Positions 45,009 to 54,839 of a stretch of 64,000 nucleotides of DNA are shown piece after piece. Position numbers and translations under genes: made by a program. The notes beneath the pieces were generated by a model. That model was not told the DNA's origin, did no database searches, and saw only the letters and a program-made list of their open reading frames with translations. The stretch comes from Psychrobacter aestuarii. GTDB lineage: Bacteria > Pseudomonadota > Gammaproteobacteria > Pseudomonadales > Moraxellaceae. The DNA lies in contig NZ_CAJGYT010000001.1 of the NCBI RefSeq assembly GCF_904846035.1, positions 2,108,001 to 2,172,000 on the forward strand, in the 5' to 3' direction. How positions within the stretch are numbered: the stretch's first letter is position 1; each line of letters begins with the position of its first letter.

Positions 45009-45047
45009 CGCAAATATCAGTTGTTAATTTTTTTAAGGAATACTCCT

Positions 45048-45581
45048 ATGTCTCGTGTGGCTAAAGCCCCAGTAGCGCTGCCTAACGGCGTAAGCGTTAC
45101 TTTGAACGATCGGCAGGTCGAAGTTAAAGGCAAGAACGGTAATATGTCTTTACGCCTGCATGAATTGGTCGAGCTGAAACAGGAAGAAGATAACATTGTT
45201 CTCTCACCTGCAGTAGATACCAAAGAAGCCATGATGCACACTGGCACCATGCGCGCCCTAATCAATAACTATGTGAAAGGCGTTCATGAAGGCTTTGAAA
45301 AGCGTCTTCAGTTGATCGGCGTTGGTTACCGCGCACAAGCTGCTGGCAACAAAGTAACGTTGAACGTTGGTTACTCACACCCAGTTGAGTACACATTGCC
45401 AGAAGGCGTATCAGCCGAAACCCCAAGCCAAACTGAAATCGTTCTAAAATCAAACGATAAGCAGAAATTGGGTCAAGCTGCCGCCAACATCCGTGGTTTC
45501 CGTCCACCAGAGCCTTACAAAGGCAAAGGTATTCGCTATAGCGACGAACACGTTGTTCGCAAAGAAGCTAAGAAAAAATAA
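45048..45581 (+). CDS. rplF: 50S ribosomal protein L6
   Basis: This 177-residue two-domain protein lies near the factor-binding site. [17 protein letters not shown] opens it, and the C-terminal [18 protein letters not shown] is the family signature. The ATG at 45048 follows AAGGA by 8 bases. In-frame codons before it belong to the leader after the hairpin. Confidence 0.98.
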   Translation: MSRVAKAPVALPNGVSVTLNDRQVEVKGKNGNMSLRLHELVELKQEEDNIVLSPAVDTKEAMMHTGTMRALINNYVKGVHEGFEKRLQLIGVGYRAQAAGNKVTLNVGYSHPVEYTLPEGVSAETPSQTEIVLKSNDKQKLGQAAANIRGFRPPEPYKGKGIRYSDEHVVRKEAKKK

Positions 45582-45592
45582 GGTGAGTTGAA

Positions 45593-45943
45593 ATGTTTGA
45601 TAAAAAAGCAGCTCGTCTGCGTCGAGCTAAAAAAACCCGCGCACATATCCGTAATCTAGGTGTTCATCGCCTAACGGTTAACCGTACGCCAAAGCACATC
45701 TATGCCCAGATTATCTCTCCTACTGGTGGTGAAGTGATCGCTCAAGCATCTACCTTAGACAGCAGCTTGCGCTCAGGCGCAACTGGTAACGTAACTTCAG
45801 CAACATCTGTAGGTCAGATGATTGCCGAGCGTGCCAAAGCCGCTGGTATCACTAAAGTTGCTTTTGACCGTAGTGGTTTTAAATATCATGGTCGAGTAAA
45901 AGCTTTAGCAGAAGCTGCTCGCGAAAATGGATTGGAGTTTTAA
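45593..45943 (+). CDS. rplR: 50S ribosomal protein L18
   Basis: This 116-residue 5S rRNA-binding protein is identified by [30 protein letters not shown] and the ending [20 protein letters not shown]. It begins 12 bases after rplF with AAGGTGAG in the gap. Confidence 0.97.
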   Translation: MFDKKAARLRRAKKTRAHIRNLGVHRLTVNRTPKHIYAQIISPTGGEVIAQASTLDSSLRSGATGNVTSATSVGQMIAERAKAAGITKVAFDRSGFKYHGRVKALAEAARENGLEF

Positions 45944-45945
45944 TC

Positions 45946-46443
45946 ATGGCGAAAAATGAACAGACAGACGGTTTGGTAGAACGCTTGGTTGCTGTTGATC
46001 GCGTTGCAAAAGTGGTCAAAGGTGGTCGTATTTTCTCATTCACAGCATTGACTGTCGTTGGTGATGGTAATGGTCGTGTTGGTTTTGGTCGTGGTAAAGC
46101 CCGCGAAGTACCAGCTGCCATTCAAAAAGCACTAGAAGCGGCTAAGCGCAACATGATTACTGTTGAGCTTAACGATGCAACTTTGTTCCACCCAATCAAA
46201 GCCCGTCACGGCGCAAGTAAAGTATACATGCAGCCTGCCTCTGAAGGTACTGGCGTAATCGCTGGTGGCGCAATGCGTGCGGTTCTTGAAGTTGCTGGTG
46301 TTAAAGATGTATTGACCAAATGCTATGGCTCTACCAACACTGCAAACGTCGTACGTGCAACGTTCAACGGTCTGCGTGATATGTCAACTCCAGAGAAGAT
46401 GGCAGCAAAACGTGGTAAATCTGTAGACGAAATTTTGGGCTAA
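45946..46443 (+). CDS. rpsE: 30S ribosomal protein S5
   Basis: This 165-residue protein is part of the mRNA entry site and of decoding fidelity. [40 protein letters not shown] and the [18 protein letters not shown] loop are conserved. It starts three bases after rplR. Residues linked to spectinomycin sensitivity lie in the VKGGRIFSF loop, which is intact. Confidence 0.98.
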   Translation: MAKNEQTDGLVERLVAVDRVAKVVKGGRIFSFTALTVVGDGNGRVGFGRGKAREVPAAIQKALEAAKRNMITVELNDATLFHPIKARHGASKVYMQPASEGTGVIAGGAMRAVLEVAGVKDVLTKCYGSTNTANVVRATFNGLRDMSTPEKMAAKRGKSVDEILG

Positions 46444-46463
46444 CTTAGAGTAGGTGAGTTACG

Positions 46464-46643
46464 ATGAAAACAATGAAAGTCACTCAAACGAAATCGGCTG
46501 CCCATCGCCTTAAGAGCCACAAAGCGTGCTTGAAAGGATTGGGTTTACGCCGTATTGGTCATACCGTTGAAGTAGAAGACACCCCTTCAACTCGTGGTAT
46601 GGTAAATCGCGTCAACTACATGGTAAAAGTGGAGGAAGCGTAA
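46464..46643 (+). CDS. rpmD: 50S ribosomal protein L30
   Basis: This 59-residue gene runs from ATG 46464, with TAGGTGAG upstream, to the TAA that overlaps the rplO start. The product begins [19 protein letters not shown] and contains [19 protein letters not shown], typical of the short bacterial L30. It has the correct position between rpsE and rplO. Confidence 0.96.
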   Translation: MKTMKVTQTKSAAHRLKSHKACLKGLGLRRIGHTVEVEDTPSTRGMVNRVNYMVKVEEA

Positions 46644-47083
46644 TGGGTCTTCGATTAAATGAATTATCACCAGGCATTGGCGCGAAAAAAACCGCACAAC
46701 GTCGTGGTCGTGGTATCGGTTCAGGTCTTGGTAAGACTGGTGGCCGTGGTGTAAAAGGTCAAAAATCTCGTTCAGGCTCTAGTGTTCCTGCAGGTTTTGA
46801 AGGTGGTCAAATGCCACTATACCGCCGCCTACCAAAATTTGGTTTTACCAGTAAAATGGCAATGACAACAGCAGAAGTGCGTTTGTCTGAGCTTAACAAG
46901 GTAGAAGGCGACGTAGTAAGTGTTGAGACGCTAAAAGCGGCAAACGTTATCCGTGGCGATATGAAGCGTGTACGCATCATCTTGTCAGGCGACGTCACCA
47001 AAGCCTACACCTTTAAAGGTGTAAAAGTAACCAAAGGCGCTAAACAAGCAATCGAAGCTGCTGGTGGCAGCATCGAGGAGTAG
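46643..47083 (+). CDS. rplO: 50S ribosomal protein L15
   Basis: This 146-residue late-assembly protein has the Gly/Arg-rich N-terminal extension ([20 protein letters not shown]) and the globular [15 protein letters not shown] end. Its ATG overlaps the rpmD stop by one base, and GGAGGAAG precedes it. secY starts four bases after its stop. Confidence 0.98.
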   Translation: MGLRLNELSPGIGAKKTAQRRGRGIGSGLGKTGGRGVKGQKSRSGSSVPAGFEGGQMPLYRRLPKFGFTSKMAMTTAEVRLSELNKVEGDVVSVETLKAANVIRGDMKRVRIILSGDVTKAYTFKGVKVTKGAKQAIEAAGGSIEE

Positions 47084-47087
47084 TCAC

Positions 47088-48434
47088 GTGTCCAAACAAT
47101 CAATGTCATCGGCTGGTATCCCACTCAATCCACTGGCGTTTATTCGCAAGTATGATGAACTGTGGTCGCGCTTATTGTTTTTAATCGGTGCATTGATTGT
47201 TTATCGTTTAGGGTCTCATATTCCTGTTCCAGGCATTAACCCTGTCAATTTGGCTGATTTGTTTTCGCGTAATGAGAACACCATTTTAAGCATGTTTAAC
47301 ATGTTCTCTGGTGGTGCACTCGAGCGTATGTCTATCATGGCATTGGGTATTATGCCCTACATTTCAGCCTCAATTATTGTACAGATGATGTCTACGGTAC
47401 TCCCTTCTTTAGAAGCACTCAAAAAAGAAGGCGAAGCAGGCAGACGCAAGTTAAACAAGTACACCCGTCAAGGGACGCTGGCGCTAGCGTTGGTACAGTC
47501 TTTTGGTATGTGTGCTGGCCTTATCAGCCAAAACTTGACGTTGTCTACAGGACTTACCTTTTACGTTCCTGCAGTGACCTCTTTGGTTGCAGGTGCGATG
47601 TTCTTGATGTGGCTCGGTGAGCAAATCACTGAGCGCGGCGTCGGGAATGGTATATCGATGCTCATTTTTGCCAGTATTGTGGCAGGAATGCCAAGCATGA
47701 TCTCCCAATCCATTGAACAGGTCAATCAAGGTCAGATGAATTTGATTGTACTGTTCATATTTGTGGTTTTGGGTGTTGCTGTCACAGCGGGTATTGTTTA
47801 TATTGAACGGGCGCAGCGCCGTGTTCCAGTAAACTATGCACAAAAACAGCAGCAAGGTCGCAAGATATACGCGCAGCAGCAATCGCATTTGCCGCTAAAG
47901 ATTAACATGGCAGGGGTCATTCCTGCGATTTTTGCCAGTTCACTACTTCTGTTCCCTGCCAGTTTAGGGCAGTGGGTAGGTCAGTCTCCTGATCCTACTT
48001 TTGTACAAAAGATACTGCAAAATATGGCACTGGTTTTATCGCCAGGACAGCCTTTGTATTTGGTACTCTTTGGTGCGATGATTATCTTCTTCTGCTATTT
48101 TTATACAGCATTGGTCTTTAGTCCGCGCGAAGTTGCTGAAAACCTTAAGCGTAGTGGTGCGTATATTCCAGGTATTCGCCCTGGTCAACAAACCCAGCGT
48201 TACCTCGATCATGTATTAAACCGACTGACCTTTATTGGTGCCATTTATATGACGGTCATCTGTTTAATGCCTATGATTATTCAGTCGTCATTTGGTGTGC
48301 CATTTCATCTTGGTGGTACGTCGCTACTGATTATGGTCGTTGTGGTCATGGATTTCATCTCGCAAATTCAGGCACACTTGATGACCCATCAATACCACGA
48401 TCAGACGTTAATTCAATCACCTACTCAGTCTTAA
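47088..48434 (+). CDS. secY: Protein translocase subunit SecY
   Basis: This 448-residue channel subunit of the Sec translocon has ten membrane segments. [13 protein letters not shown] in the first loop, [27 protein letters not shown], the cytoplasmic loop around [20 protein letters not shown] and the final [10 protein letters not shown] are typical. The start is GTG at 47088, chosen because GAGGAG lies 8 bases upstream and it follows rplO directly. The ATG five codons later is an alternative. Confidence 0.97.
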   Translation: MSKQSMSSAGIPLNPLAFIRKYDELWSRLLFLIGALIVYRLGSHIPVPGINPVNLADLFSRNENTILSMFNMFSGGALERMSIMALGIMPYISASIIVQMMSTVLPSLEALKKEGEAGRRKLNKYTRQGTLALALVQSFGMCAGLISQNLTLSTGLTFYVPAVTSLVAGAMFLMWLGEQITERGVGNGISMLIFASIVAGMPSMISQSIEQVNQGQMNLIVLFIFVVLGVAVTAGIVYIERAQRRVPVNYAQKQQQGRKIYAQQQSHLPLKINMAGVIPAIFASSLLLFPASLGQWVGQSPDPTFVQKILQNMALVLSPGQPLYLVLFGAMIIFFCYFYTALVFSPREVAENLKRSGAYIPGIRPGQQTQRYLDHVLNRLTFIGAIYMTVICLMPMIIQSSFGVPFHLGGTSLLIMVVVVMDFISQIQAHLMTHQYHDQTLIQSPTQS

Positions 48435-48474
48435 TCGACGCCAAAAGTTAGGATGATATCTCAAGGAGCATGCG

Positions 48475-48591
48475 ATGAAAGTTCAAGCATCAGTTAAGAA
48501 AATTTGTGGTAGCTGTAAAGTTGTACGCCGTAAAGGTCGTGTACATATCATTTGCACATCAGAGCCACGTCATAAGCAGCGTCAAGGTTAA
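48475..48591 (+). CDS. rpmJ: 50S ribosomal protein L36
   Basis: This is a 38-residue gene read from ATG 48475. The product [20 protein letters not shown] continues to a C-terminal HKQRQG. C11, C14, C27 and H32 form the zinc site, so this is the zinc-binding form. AAGGAG precedes the start. It closes the spc group, directly after secY as in E. coli. Confidence 0.96.
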   Translation: MKVQASVKKICGSCKVVRRKGRVHIICTSEPRHKQRQG

Positions 48592-48629
48592 TCTTTAAAC
48601 GATCAGTGATGGTCATTTAAAATTAACAC

Positions 48630-48658
48630 TTGAAAAATAACGGCGGATACGATATTAT
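48630..48658 (+). promoter_or_regulatory. Candidate alpha operon promoter
   Basis: TTGAAA and TATTAT are separated by 17 bases, about 170 bases before rpsM. The -10 region overlaps an 8-bp hairpin (GGCGGATA / TATCCGCC, 48642-48663), which might be an operator or part of an upstream transcript end. Confidence 0.5.
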
Positions 48659-48769
48659 CCGCCACTTGCCGTAGTTTATACAGATGTTGGATACTGATAT
48701 GGTTTTTGGTGCCAGACACTAAGACTGTATTACGTATCTTACTTGTTTGTATTAACAGCAATAAATCTG

Positions 48770-48808
48770 AAAAATAGACCGTGATATTACTAAGTAAACG
48801 CTATTTTT
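48770..48808 (+). promoter_or_regulatory. Hairpin in the alpha operon leader
   Basis: AAAAATAG pairs with CTATTTTT across a 23-base loop, ending 8 bases before the rpsM ribosome binding site (GGAGAG). In E. coli S4 represses this operon at a structured site around the rpsM start. This hairpin is a candidate counterpart, inferred from position only. Confidence 0.4.
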
Positions 48809-48827
48809 CTTTAATGGAGAGAAATCA

Positions 48828-49184
48828 ATGGCTCGTATTGCCGGTGTCAACATTCCGGATAATAAGCATGCTGTTATTTCATTGACTTACATTTTTGGTG
48901 TTGGTCGTACTACTGCTGCACAAATTTTGAAAGCAGTAGATATTGCGCCGACTACTAAAATCAGTCAATTGGATGATTCACAGTTAGATGCTATCCGTGC
49001 AGAAGTTGCAAACTATACGACTGAAGGTGATCTTCGTCGTGAAGTATCAATGAATATCAAGCGTTTGGTTGATTTGGGCTGTTATCGTGGCATCCGTCAT
49101 CGTCGTAACTTGCCTGTAAACGGTCAACGTACGAAGACGAATGCGCGTACTCGTAAGGGTCCACGCAGAGCAATCAAAAAATAA
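48828..49184 (+). CDS. rpsM: 30S ribosomal protein S13
   Basis: This 118-residue head protein contacts the P-site t[28 protein letters not shown] and [28 protein letters not shown] are reflected across the ORF. GGAGAG lies 9 bases before the ATG. It is the first gene of the alpha group rpsM-rpsK-rpsD-rpoA-rplQ. Confidence 0.98.
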   Translation: MARIAGVNIPDNKHAVISLTYIFGVGRTTAAQILKAVDIAPTTKISQLDDSQLDAIRAEVANYTTEGDLRREVSMNIKRLVDLGCYRGIRHRRNLPVNGQRTKTNARTRKGPRRAIKK

Positions 49185-49204
49185 TCAACTTAGGAAGCTA
49201 AAAG

Positions 49205-49594
49205 ATGGCTAAAGACAATCGTAGTCGCAAAAAAGTGACTCGTCGTTCAGTATCGGAGGGCGTTGCCCATATCCATGCGTCTTTTAATAACACCATTGTT
49301 ACGATTACCGATCGTCAAGGTAATGCATTGGCTTGGGCCACCTCTGGTGGACAAGGCTTCCGTGGTTCACGTAAATCTACACCGTTTGCTGCTCAGGTAG
49401 CTGCTGAAGTGGCTGGTAAAGCTGCTCAAGAATACGGTGTTAAGAATGTCGATGTTTTGGTCAAAGGACCAGGACCGGGTCGTGAGTCTGCGGTAAGAGC
49501 ACTAGGTGCATTGGGTTATAAAATCAACAGCATTTCTGATGTAACCCCAATCCCACACAATGGTTGCCGTGCGCCGAAAAAGCGCCGCGTCTAA
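49205..49594 (+). CDS. rpsK: 30S ribosomal protein S11
   Basis: This 129-residue protein forms part of the platform around the Shine-Dalgarno helix. [40 protein letters not shown] and the end [12 protein letters not shown] are canonical. It follows rpsM by 20 bases with AGGAAG between. Confidence 0.98.
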   Translation: MAKDNRSRKKVTRRSVSEGVAHIHASFNNTIVTITDRQGNALAWATSGGQGFRGSRKSTPFAAQVAAEVAGKAAQEYGVKNVDVLVKGPGPGRESAVRALGALGYKINSISDVTPIPHNGCRAPKKRRV

Positions 49595-49641
49595 TATTAA
49601 AGACGAAGCTTTTTATCCCGAAAGCTTAAGGAGACATAAAA

Positions 49642-50283
49642 ATGGCCCGTTATATTGGACCAAAACTTAAATTATCACGTCGTGAAGGCACTGACTTGGG
49701 TCTTAAGTCTGGTGTTAAGCCTTATGATGTGAAGACTAAAAAAGCGGCTCGTCCACCAGGTCAGCATGGTGTAAGCCGTAACAAAACTTCAGAATACGCA
49801 TTACAGCTACGTGAAAAACAAAAAGTTAAGCGTATCTATGGTGTTCTAGAGCGTCAGTTCGCTAACTACTATAAAGAAGCTGCTCGTAAGCGCGGTGCTA
49901 CTGGTGAAAACCTACTGGCCATGCTAGAAAGCCGCTTGGACAACGTCGTATATCGTATGGGCTTTGGCTCAACGCGTGCTGAAGCACGTCAGTTGGTTAG
50001 CCACCGTGCGGTTATGGTGAAAAAAGCTGGTCGTGATGAATTTGTTCGTGTGAACATTCCATCAATTCAGCTACAAGATGGCGACGTGATCGCTATTCAT
50101 GAAAAATCTCGTGAACAACTACGTATTAAAAACGCTGTAGAACTTGCAACGCAACGTGGTATTCCAGAGTGGCTAGATGTTGACCACAGCAAACTTCAAG
50201 GTACTTTTAAACAAGCACCTGATCGCATTGATCTACCTGCTGAAATCAACGAAAGCTTGATCGTTGAGCTGTACTCTAAGTAA
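49642..50283 (+). CDS. rpsD: 30S ribosomal protein S4
   Basis: This 213-residue primary assembly protein is slightly longer than E. coli S4 (206). [36 protein letters not shown] and the RNA-binding S4 domain ([18 protein letters not shown]) are present. S4 is the autogenous regulator of the alpha operon in E. coli. AAGGAG precedes the ATG. Confidence 0.98.
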   Translation: MARYIGPKLKLSRREGTDLGLKSGVKPYDVKTKKAARPPGQHGVSRNKTSEYALQLREKQKVKRIYGVLERQFANYYKEAARKRGATGENLLAMLESRLDNVVYRMGFGSTRAEARQLVSHRAVMVKKAGRDEFVRVNIPSIQLQDGDVIAIHEKSREQLRIKNAVELATQRGIPEWLDVDHSKLQGTFKQAPDRIDLPAEINESLIVELYSK

Positions 50284-50337
50284 TAACGTTAAGTAACGAA
50301 CGTTCATTAAACCAGTTAAATAAATCGAGGTGACATC

Positions 50338-51345
50338 ATGATGCTAAATGCAACTGAGTTTCTAACGCCGAATGCCATCAATGTGGACACGGTTAATGAA
50401 ACGATTGCGAAAGTCACGCTCGAACCGTTAGAACGCGGCTTTGGGCATACCCTAGGGAATGCCTTACGCCGTATTTTATTATCTTCATTACCCGGTGCAG
50501 CTGTGATTGAAGCTGAGATTGATGGTGTTGACCATGAATACTCAACGCTTGAAGGCTTGCAAGAAGATGTACTTGATTTGCTGCTTAACTTAAAAGGCTT
50601 AGCAATTACACTTCATGACCAAAATGAAGTATTCTTGACCTTGGACAAGCAAGGTCCAGGCACCATAACTGCCGCAGACATCACACTGCCACATAATGTT
50701 GATATTGCCAATCCAGATTTGGTACTAGGTACATTGAGTGAACGTGGGCATCTAAAGATGCGCTTGCGTGTAGTTATGGGTCGTGGATATGAGCCTGCCA
50801 ATCAGCGCCGTGAAGATGGTGACACCAAAGCAATCGGTCGCTTGAAGCTTGATGCAAGCTTTAGCCCTGTGTTGCGTGTTGCATATCAAGTTGAGAACGC
50901 TCGTGTTGAACAGCGTACTGACCTTGATCGTCTTATCGTTGAGCTTGAGACGAATGGCACGATTGATCCAGAAGAGGCAATTCGCAAAGCAGCGACTATC
51001 TTGCAACAACAGATTTCTATCTTTGTTGACCTAGAAGCTGAAGAAGCGCCTGAGCCTGTGAAAGAGAAAGAAGAGGTTGATCCAGTGCTTCTACGCCCTG
51101 TAGACGACCTTGAACTAACGGTTCGCTCAGCCAACTGTTTAAAAGCTGAAAACATTTACTATATCGGCGATTTGGTCCAACGTTCAGAGACTGAACTGCT
51201 CAAAACCCCAAATCTTGGTAAGAAATCATTAACAGAAATCAAAGATGTACTTGCATCTAAAGATCTAGAGCTTGGAATGCGCCTTGACAACTGGCCGCCA
51301 GCTGATTTACGTGTTGATGATCGCTTTTCTTATCGTAGCCGTTAA
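50338..51345 (+). CDS. rpoA: DNA-directed RNA polymerase subunit alpha
   Basis: The 335-residue subunit dimerises to nucleate RNA polymerase and contacts UP elements and activators through its C-terminal domain. The N-terminal domain has [23 protein letters not shown] charged linker ([15 protein letters not shown]) leads to the C-terminal domain with [19 protein letters not shown] and [13 protein letters not shown]. Two ATGs stand in tandem at 50338 and 50341. GAGGTGA lies about 5 bases upstream. Confidence 0.98.
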   Translation: MMLNATEFLTPNAINVDTVNETIAKVTLEPLERGFGHTLGNALRRILLSSLPGAAVIEAEIDGVDHEYSTLEGLQEDVLDLLLNLKGLAITLHDQNEVFLTLDKQGPGTITAADITLPHNVDIANPDLVLGTLSERGHLKMRLRVVMGRGYEPANQRREDGDTKAIGRLKLDASFSPVLRVAYQVENARVEQRTDLDRLIVELETNGTIDPEEAIRKAATILQQQISIFVDLEAEEAPEPVKEKEEVDPVLLRPVDDLELTVRSANCLKAENIYYIGDLVQRSETELLKTPNLGKKSLTEIKDVLASKDLELGMRLDNWPPADLRVDDRFSYRSR

Positions 51346-51364
51346 ACTTTAAGGATAATTGACC

Positions 51365-51724
51365 ATGCGCCATCGTAAGAGTGGAGTCAAGCTGGGTCGT
51401 ACCAGCAGTCATCGTAAGGCAATGTTCCAGAACATGACCAACTCACTGTTTGAGCATGAACTGATCAAAACTACATTGCCAAAAGCTAAAGAATTGCGTC
51501 GTGTTGCTGAGCCGCTAATCACTTTGGCTAAAGAAGATAGCGTTGCTAACCGTCGTTTGGCGTTCAGCCGTATGCGTAGCAAGCCTATGGTAGGCAAGTT
51601 ATTTAGCACCCTAGGTCCTCGTTATCAGGATCGCCCAGGTGGTTACTTGCGTATCATCAAGTGCGGCTACCGTGACGGTGATAATGCACCTATGGCATAT
51701 GTTGAATTGGTTGATCGTGACTAA
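51365..51724 (+). CDS. rplQ: 50S ribosomal protein L17
   Basis: This 119-residue protein lies near the tunnel exit. [20 protein letters not shown] and [21 protein letters not shown] are typical. The ATG at 51365 follows AAGGA by 10 bases. Two codons earlier a TTG is also in frame but unlikely. A strong terminator after the stop ends the ribosomal run. Confidence 0.98.
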   Translation: MRHRKSGVKLGRTSSHRKAMFQNMTNSLFEHELIKTTLPKAKELRRVAEPLITLAKEDSVANRRLAFSRMRSKPMVGKLFSTLGPRYQDRPGGYLRIIKCGYRDGDNAPMAYVELVDRD

Positions 51725-51740
51725 TCACAGCCGTAGTACT

Positions 51741-51772
51741 AAAAAAAGCTCCAATTCGTTGGAGCTTTTTTT
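51741..51772. terminator. Strong intrinsic terminator after rplQ
   Basis: AAAAAAAGCTCCA pairs with TGGAGCTTTTTTT around ATTCGT, with an A-run and a T-run at the two sides. It ends the ribosomal operons and can also serve the convergent YciO-type gene. Confidence 0.93.
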
Positions 51773-51801
51773 ATGCCTGTTTTTTGGTTTTTAAAACAGA
51801 T

Positions 51802-52422
51802 TTAAAGTAATAGAGTACTCACATCAGCTGCGCCCTGACGAATGACTTCAGGGATGCTGCTGGTCATGTCGACAATGGTGGTCAGCTGCGTGGTTTTGAT
51901 GCCTGCATTGATAAGCCCGTCGATTTGATTGCCCAGCAACTCTTCAATATCAAAAGGATCATCTAAGACGCGCTCGTCATTGGGCAGCAGTAGCGAGCTT
52001 GTCAGAATCGGCTCGTCCATGGCAGCGAGCAGTGCCTGTGCAATTGGGTTGCTTGGCACGCGGATACCGATGGTTTTTTTCTTAGGGTGTGCCAGTTTTT
52101 TTGGGACGTCTTTGGTGGCGTTTAAAATGAACGTAATGGGCGCAGGTGTATGTGCCTTTAACTGCTTAAACTGTGCATTGTCTACGGTGGCATAAGTGGC
52201 AATCTCGCTCAAGTCACGGCAAAGCAGGGTGAATTGATGCTTGTCGTCCAGTTCGCGGATGTGCTTGAGCTTGTCTAATGCCGCTTTTGCGCCCAAGCGA
52301 CAACCAAAAGCATAGCTGGTGTCTGTGGGGTAGACGAGCAGCTTGTCTTCTTGAAGCAGTTTTGCTGCTTGTTCAATCAGTCTTGGTTGCGGATTTTCAG
52401 GATGAATGTATAAAGTTTGCAT
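51802..52422 (-). CDS. YciO-type Sua5/YrdC domain protein
   Basis: The 206-residue protein matches E. coli YciO in length and along the whole sequence: YIHPENPQPRLIEQAAKLL at the start, LLVYPTDTSYAFGC, RELDDKHQFTLLCRDLSEIATYA, KKKTIGIRVPSNPIAQALL and a TTIVDMTSSIPEVIRQG end. The fold is that of TsaC/Sua5, which make threonylcarbamoyl-adenylate for t6A. YciO members are distant paralogues whose real role is not settled, so no symbol is given. It is convergent with the alpha operon. Confidence 0.9.
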   Translation of the reverse strand: MQTLYIHPENPQPRLIEQAAKLLQEDKLLVYPTDTSYAFGCRLGAKAALDKLKHIRELDDKHQFTLLCRDLSEIATYATVDNAQFKQLKAHTPAPITFILNATKDVPKKLAHPKKKTIGIRVPSNPIAQALLAAMDEPILTSSLLLPNDERVLDDPFDIEELLGNQIDGLINAGIKTTQLTTIVDMTSSIPEVIRQGAADVSTLLL

Positions 52423-52603
52423 AAGCCCTCGATATAGTTATAAGTTATTGTTGATATGTTTTTTTAGTATAGCCTGCACTTTACTGCCAAAAGTAGTGTC
52501 ATCACGTGACAATACACGCTCGGTTTTAAGTTGTTTGGGGTCTTGTTAGCGATTTTGTATCTACATTGAATTTTACTCAGACGATTTGCTGTTTTCTAGG
52601 TAT

Positions 52604-53272
52604 TTAGCAGCAGCTTAACAGTACCCACAATAGACGCTTGGCGTCTTTCGGCAAACGCGCAGGATACTCAAGGTAATTTAGCGCTTGTTCATAGACGTCA
52701 TGAGTAAAGGTGCTGCCACTGGTATCAAAATCGGCAAACAAATTGTCTTGGGATACGCGAAACGTGCGTCCGCAAGCAAGGGTCAATAAACACTCTATCG
52801 CCTGCGGCTTTATCTCTACACGCTCAAAGGCGGCTTGCTCTGCCTGACTGCGACCATCGGGTGCATACCAATAGCCAAAATCAGGCTGCGTGCGTCTGTG
52901 CGTGCCAGCGAGACACCAGTGGCTGATTTCATGCAATGCACTAGCAAAAAAGCCGTGCGCAAATTCAATACGCGCAGGCGCATCACTGGTTGCAGGAAAA
53001 TACTCAGGCTCTGCCGTACCGCGTACCAAAATCGTGTCATGCATACAAAATGTGGCGTTAAAGACAGCGATTAACCAATCAACGTGTGCTGCTTCCCTAT
53101 CATCGCTATCGGGTGATACCGTCAATGTCTGCCACTGAGTTTGCCATGATTGTAGCGCTGCTGCGCTAAGCGGCTTGTCTTGTAGTTGAGTATCCAACAT
53201 ATGACGTAATGACACTTTGCGCTCGGGCGTCAATAATGATGCGAATACAACCTCAGATGGGGTGTGAGACAT
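52604..53272 (-). CDS. epmC: Elongation factor P hydroxylase EpmC
   Basis: The 222-residue protein resembles E. coli EpmC (YfcM), which hydroxylates the beta-lysylated lysine of elongation factor P. The metal-site segment HGFFASALHEISHWCLAG carries H114, E115 and H118. GTHRRTQPDFGYWYAPDGRS and VEIKPQAIECLL are also family features. The substrate modification needs EpmA and EpmB, which are not in this window. The 181-base gap to the YciO-type gene shows no feature I can support. Confidence 0.88.
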   Translation of the reverse strand: MSHTPSEVVFASLLTPERKVSLRHMLDTQLQDKPLSAAALQSWQTQWQTLTVSPDSDDREAAHVDWLIAVFNATFCMHDTILVRGTAEPEYFPATSDAPARIEFAHGFFASALHEISHWCLAGTHRRTQPDFGYWYAPDGRSQAEQAAFERVEIKPQAIECLLTLACGRTFRVSQDNLFADFDTSGSTFTHDVYEQALNYLEYPARLPKDAKRLLWVLLSCC

Positions 53273-53422
53273 AATCTTCCTACATACAAAATCAGCAGCG
53301 TTTCTGCGTTACTACACTGCTAAAGGGTCAAAAATCGTAACATACTAGCGCTGGCGTCAAATAAGGCTTTCCGTTAGTATGGCGGGTAATATTATACATT
53401 GTTTTGACTGATGAGACCGCGT

Positions 53423-54004
53423 ATGACCACCACGCCAACAAGCGAGCAAGTAACACACAATAAAAACACCGATGCCAAAACATTGCCTGAACATATCGTA
53501 TTAGATAAGTGGGCAGATAGCGGCTTTGAGTGGGCAGGGGACGTTGACGCCTCAGTCTTTGAGCGGGTATCGGCACTTTTGAGTCAAGAGCATGCGCAAT
53601 CGGCGCTAGGCGTACAAGCGACGCTATACCGCGACAGCAACGTGCTGCATTTGAGCTTTAAGCTTAATGGAACGCTTTGGCTGACCTGTCAGCGCTGCTT
53701 GCAACCAGTCGATGTGTCTTTAGACGATGACTTTGACATCGCACTTCTTGATGACGACAGTCAGACACGTCTGCTCGATGACACGCAAGACTATCTGCTT
53801 TTAGATGAGGTGGTGATACAGCAATCTTCTGAGCGTTTATTGCCATTTAAGCAGCTGATTGAAGACGAGATTTTGCTCAAACTGCCGATGTCGCCCAAGC
53901 ATGACGATTGCGAAATGGCGGTTGAACAAGTGGGCGAGATTGAAGAAGAAGACAATGAAAATCCCTTTGCAGCACTGGCGGCACTTAAAGGCAAGCTCTC
54001 TTAA
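53423..54004 (+). CDS. yceD: YceD/DUF177 family protein
   Basis: The 193-residue acidic protein belongs to the DUF177 (YceD) family found before rpmF in most bacteria and linked to 23S rRNA processing and early ribosome assembly in plants and some bacteria. The diagnostic part is LNGTLWLTCQRCLQPVDVSLDDDFDIAL (two cysteines CQRC), followed by the acidic ELLPF-like segment and an ending in NPFAALAALKGKL. ATG 53423 is preferred to ATG 53411 because GAGA lies before it. rpmF follows, but 290 bases away. Confidence 0.88.
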   Translation: MTTTPTSEQVTHNKNTDAKTLPEHIVLDKWADSGFEWAGDVDASVFERVSALLSQEHAQSALGVQATLYRDSNVLHLSFKLNGTLWLTCQRCLQPVDVSLDDDFDIALLDDDSQTRLLDDTQDYLLLDEVVIQQSSERLLPFKQLIEDEILLKLPMSPKHDDCEMAVEQVGEIEEEDNENPFAALAALKGKLS

Positions 54005-54071
54005 CATTTTACTGGCTTTTAGATTTCACTTTTGCGGTGAAATGGGGCTTTATTAATGTTTTAAAGATGCG

Positions 54072-54077
54072 TATAAT
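54072..54077 (+). promoter_or_regulatory. Candidate -10 box of an rpmF promoter
   Basis: A perfect TATAAT lies 220 bases before rpmF, with only a weak -35 (TTTATT) at 17 bases. It would give rpmF its own transcript with a long leader. The short ATTTCAC/GTGAAAT hairpin just upstream (54023-54043) has no T-run. Confidence 0.4.
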
Positions 54078-54296
54078 GCTGGGTTTATTGCATTCTGGCA
54101 ACAAGCTATTTGATATATCACCCGATGCAGAACAACATCATCAACGATACTTTGTTCTTATCTTTGGTTTTATGACAGTAGCAAACTGATTTATTCAATG
54201 ATGCATAAGACTTAGGTTGTTGTGATTCCATAGCCTGTGTCAGTATCGATTAAAGCTGAATTTTAAGCTTACCCCTTTAAGTATAGGAGCTATATC

Positions 54297-54479
54297 ATGG
54301 CTGTTCAAAAAAGTCGCAAAAGCCGTTCTCGTCGTGACATGCGTCGTTCACACCACCACATGACTGTGGCAGAGCTAAGCGTTGATGCCACCACTGGTGA
54401 AAAGCATCGTCGTCACCACATGACCAAAGACGGTTTTTATCGTGGTCGTCAGTTGTTCAAAGTCAGTCAAGACGCATAA
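54297..54479 (+). CDS. rpmF: 50S ribosomal protein L32
   Basis: This 60-residue basic protein starts [20 protein letters not shown] and ends [17 protein letters not shown], matching proteobacterial L32. It has no cysteines, so it is the zinc-free form. TAGGAG lies 8 bases before the ATG. A terminator follows about 100 bases later. Unlike the compact yceD-rpmF-fab layout of E. coli, it is separated by long spacers on both sides. Confidence 0.97.
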   Translation: MAVQKSRKSRSRRDMRRSHHHMTVAELSVDATTGEKHRRHHMTKDGFYRGRQLFKVSQDA

Positions 54480-54575
54480 GTGATTGACCGTACGATGGTG
54501 GAAGTGATCTCTCAATGGCAACACAGATTGCAACAGCGAGACTTTTATATCGTACATTAGACACTGATTAACAAG

Positions 54576-54628
54576 AGCCAAGTTATTTTGCTATCCTCCA
54601 TAAGATGGCCAGATAACTTGGCTTTTTG
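54576..54628 (+). terminator. Intrinsic terminator after rpmF
   Basis: AGCCAAGTTAT and ATAACTTGGCT form a perfect 11-bp stem across a 26-base loop, followed by TTTTT. Confidence 0.82.
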
Positions 54629-54786
54629 TTATGCGCTGTTTGCGACAAGTCGTCACATAGCGCCCAGATTGCATCAGGCGCAAGCACGATTATCGCAAAA
54701 TTGCCGACACTATCTGAGTATAGACGCTATGATAATGCGGCGGCTCAGTGTATAGTCTACCTACCGTCATTTACTTTTTATCTCGA

Positions 54787-54815
54787 CGATATTTAGGTCT
54801 TGTTGCCAAATATCG
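54787..54815 (+). promoter_or_regulatory. Inverted repeat upstream of fabD
   Basis: CGATATTT and AAATATCG form perfect 8-base arms with a 13-base spacer, ending 25 bases before the fabD start codon. It is a candidate operator for the fatty-acid genes or a leader hairpin. No clear -35/-10 pair was found in the 54629-54839 stretch. Confidence 0.45.
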
Positions 54816-54839
54816 GTTATCATTTAAGGAATATGGGCT

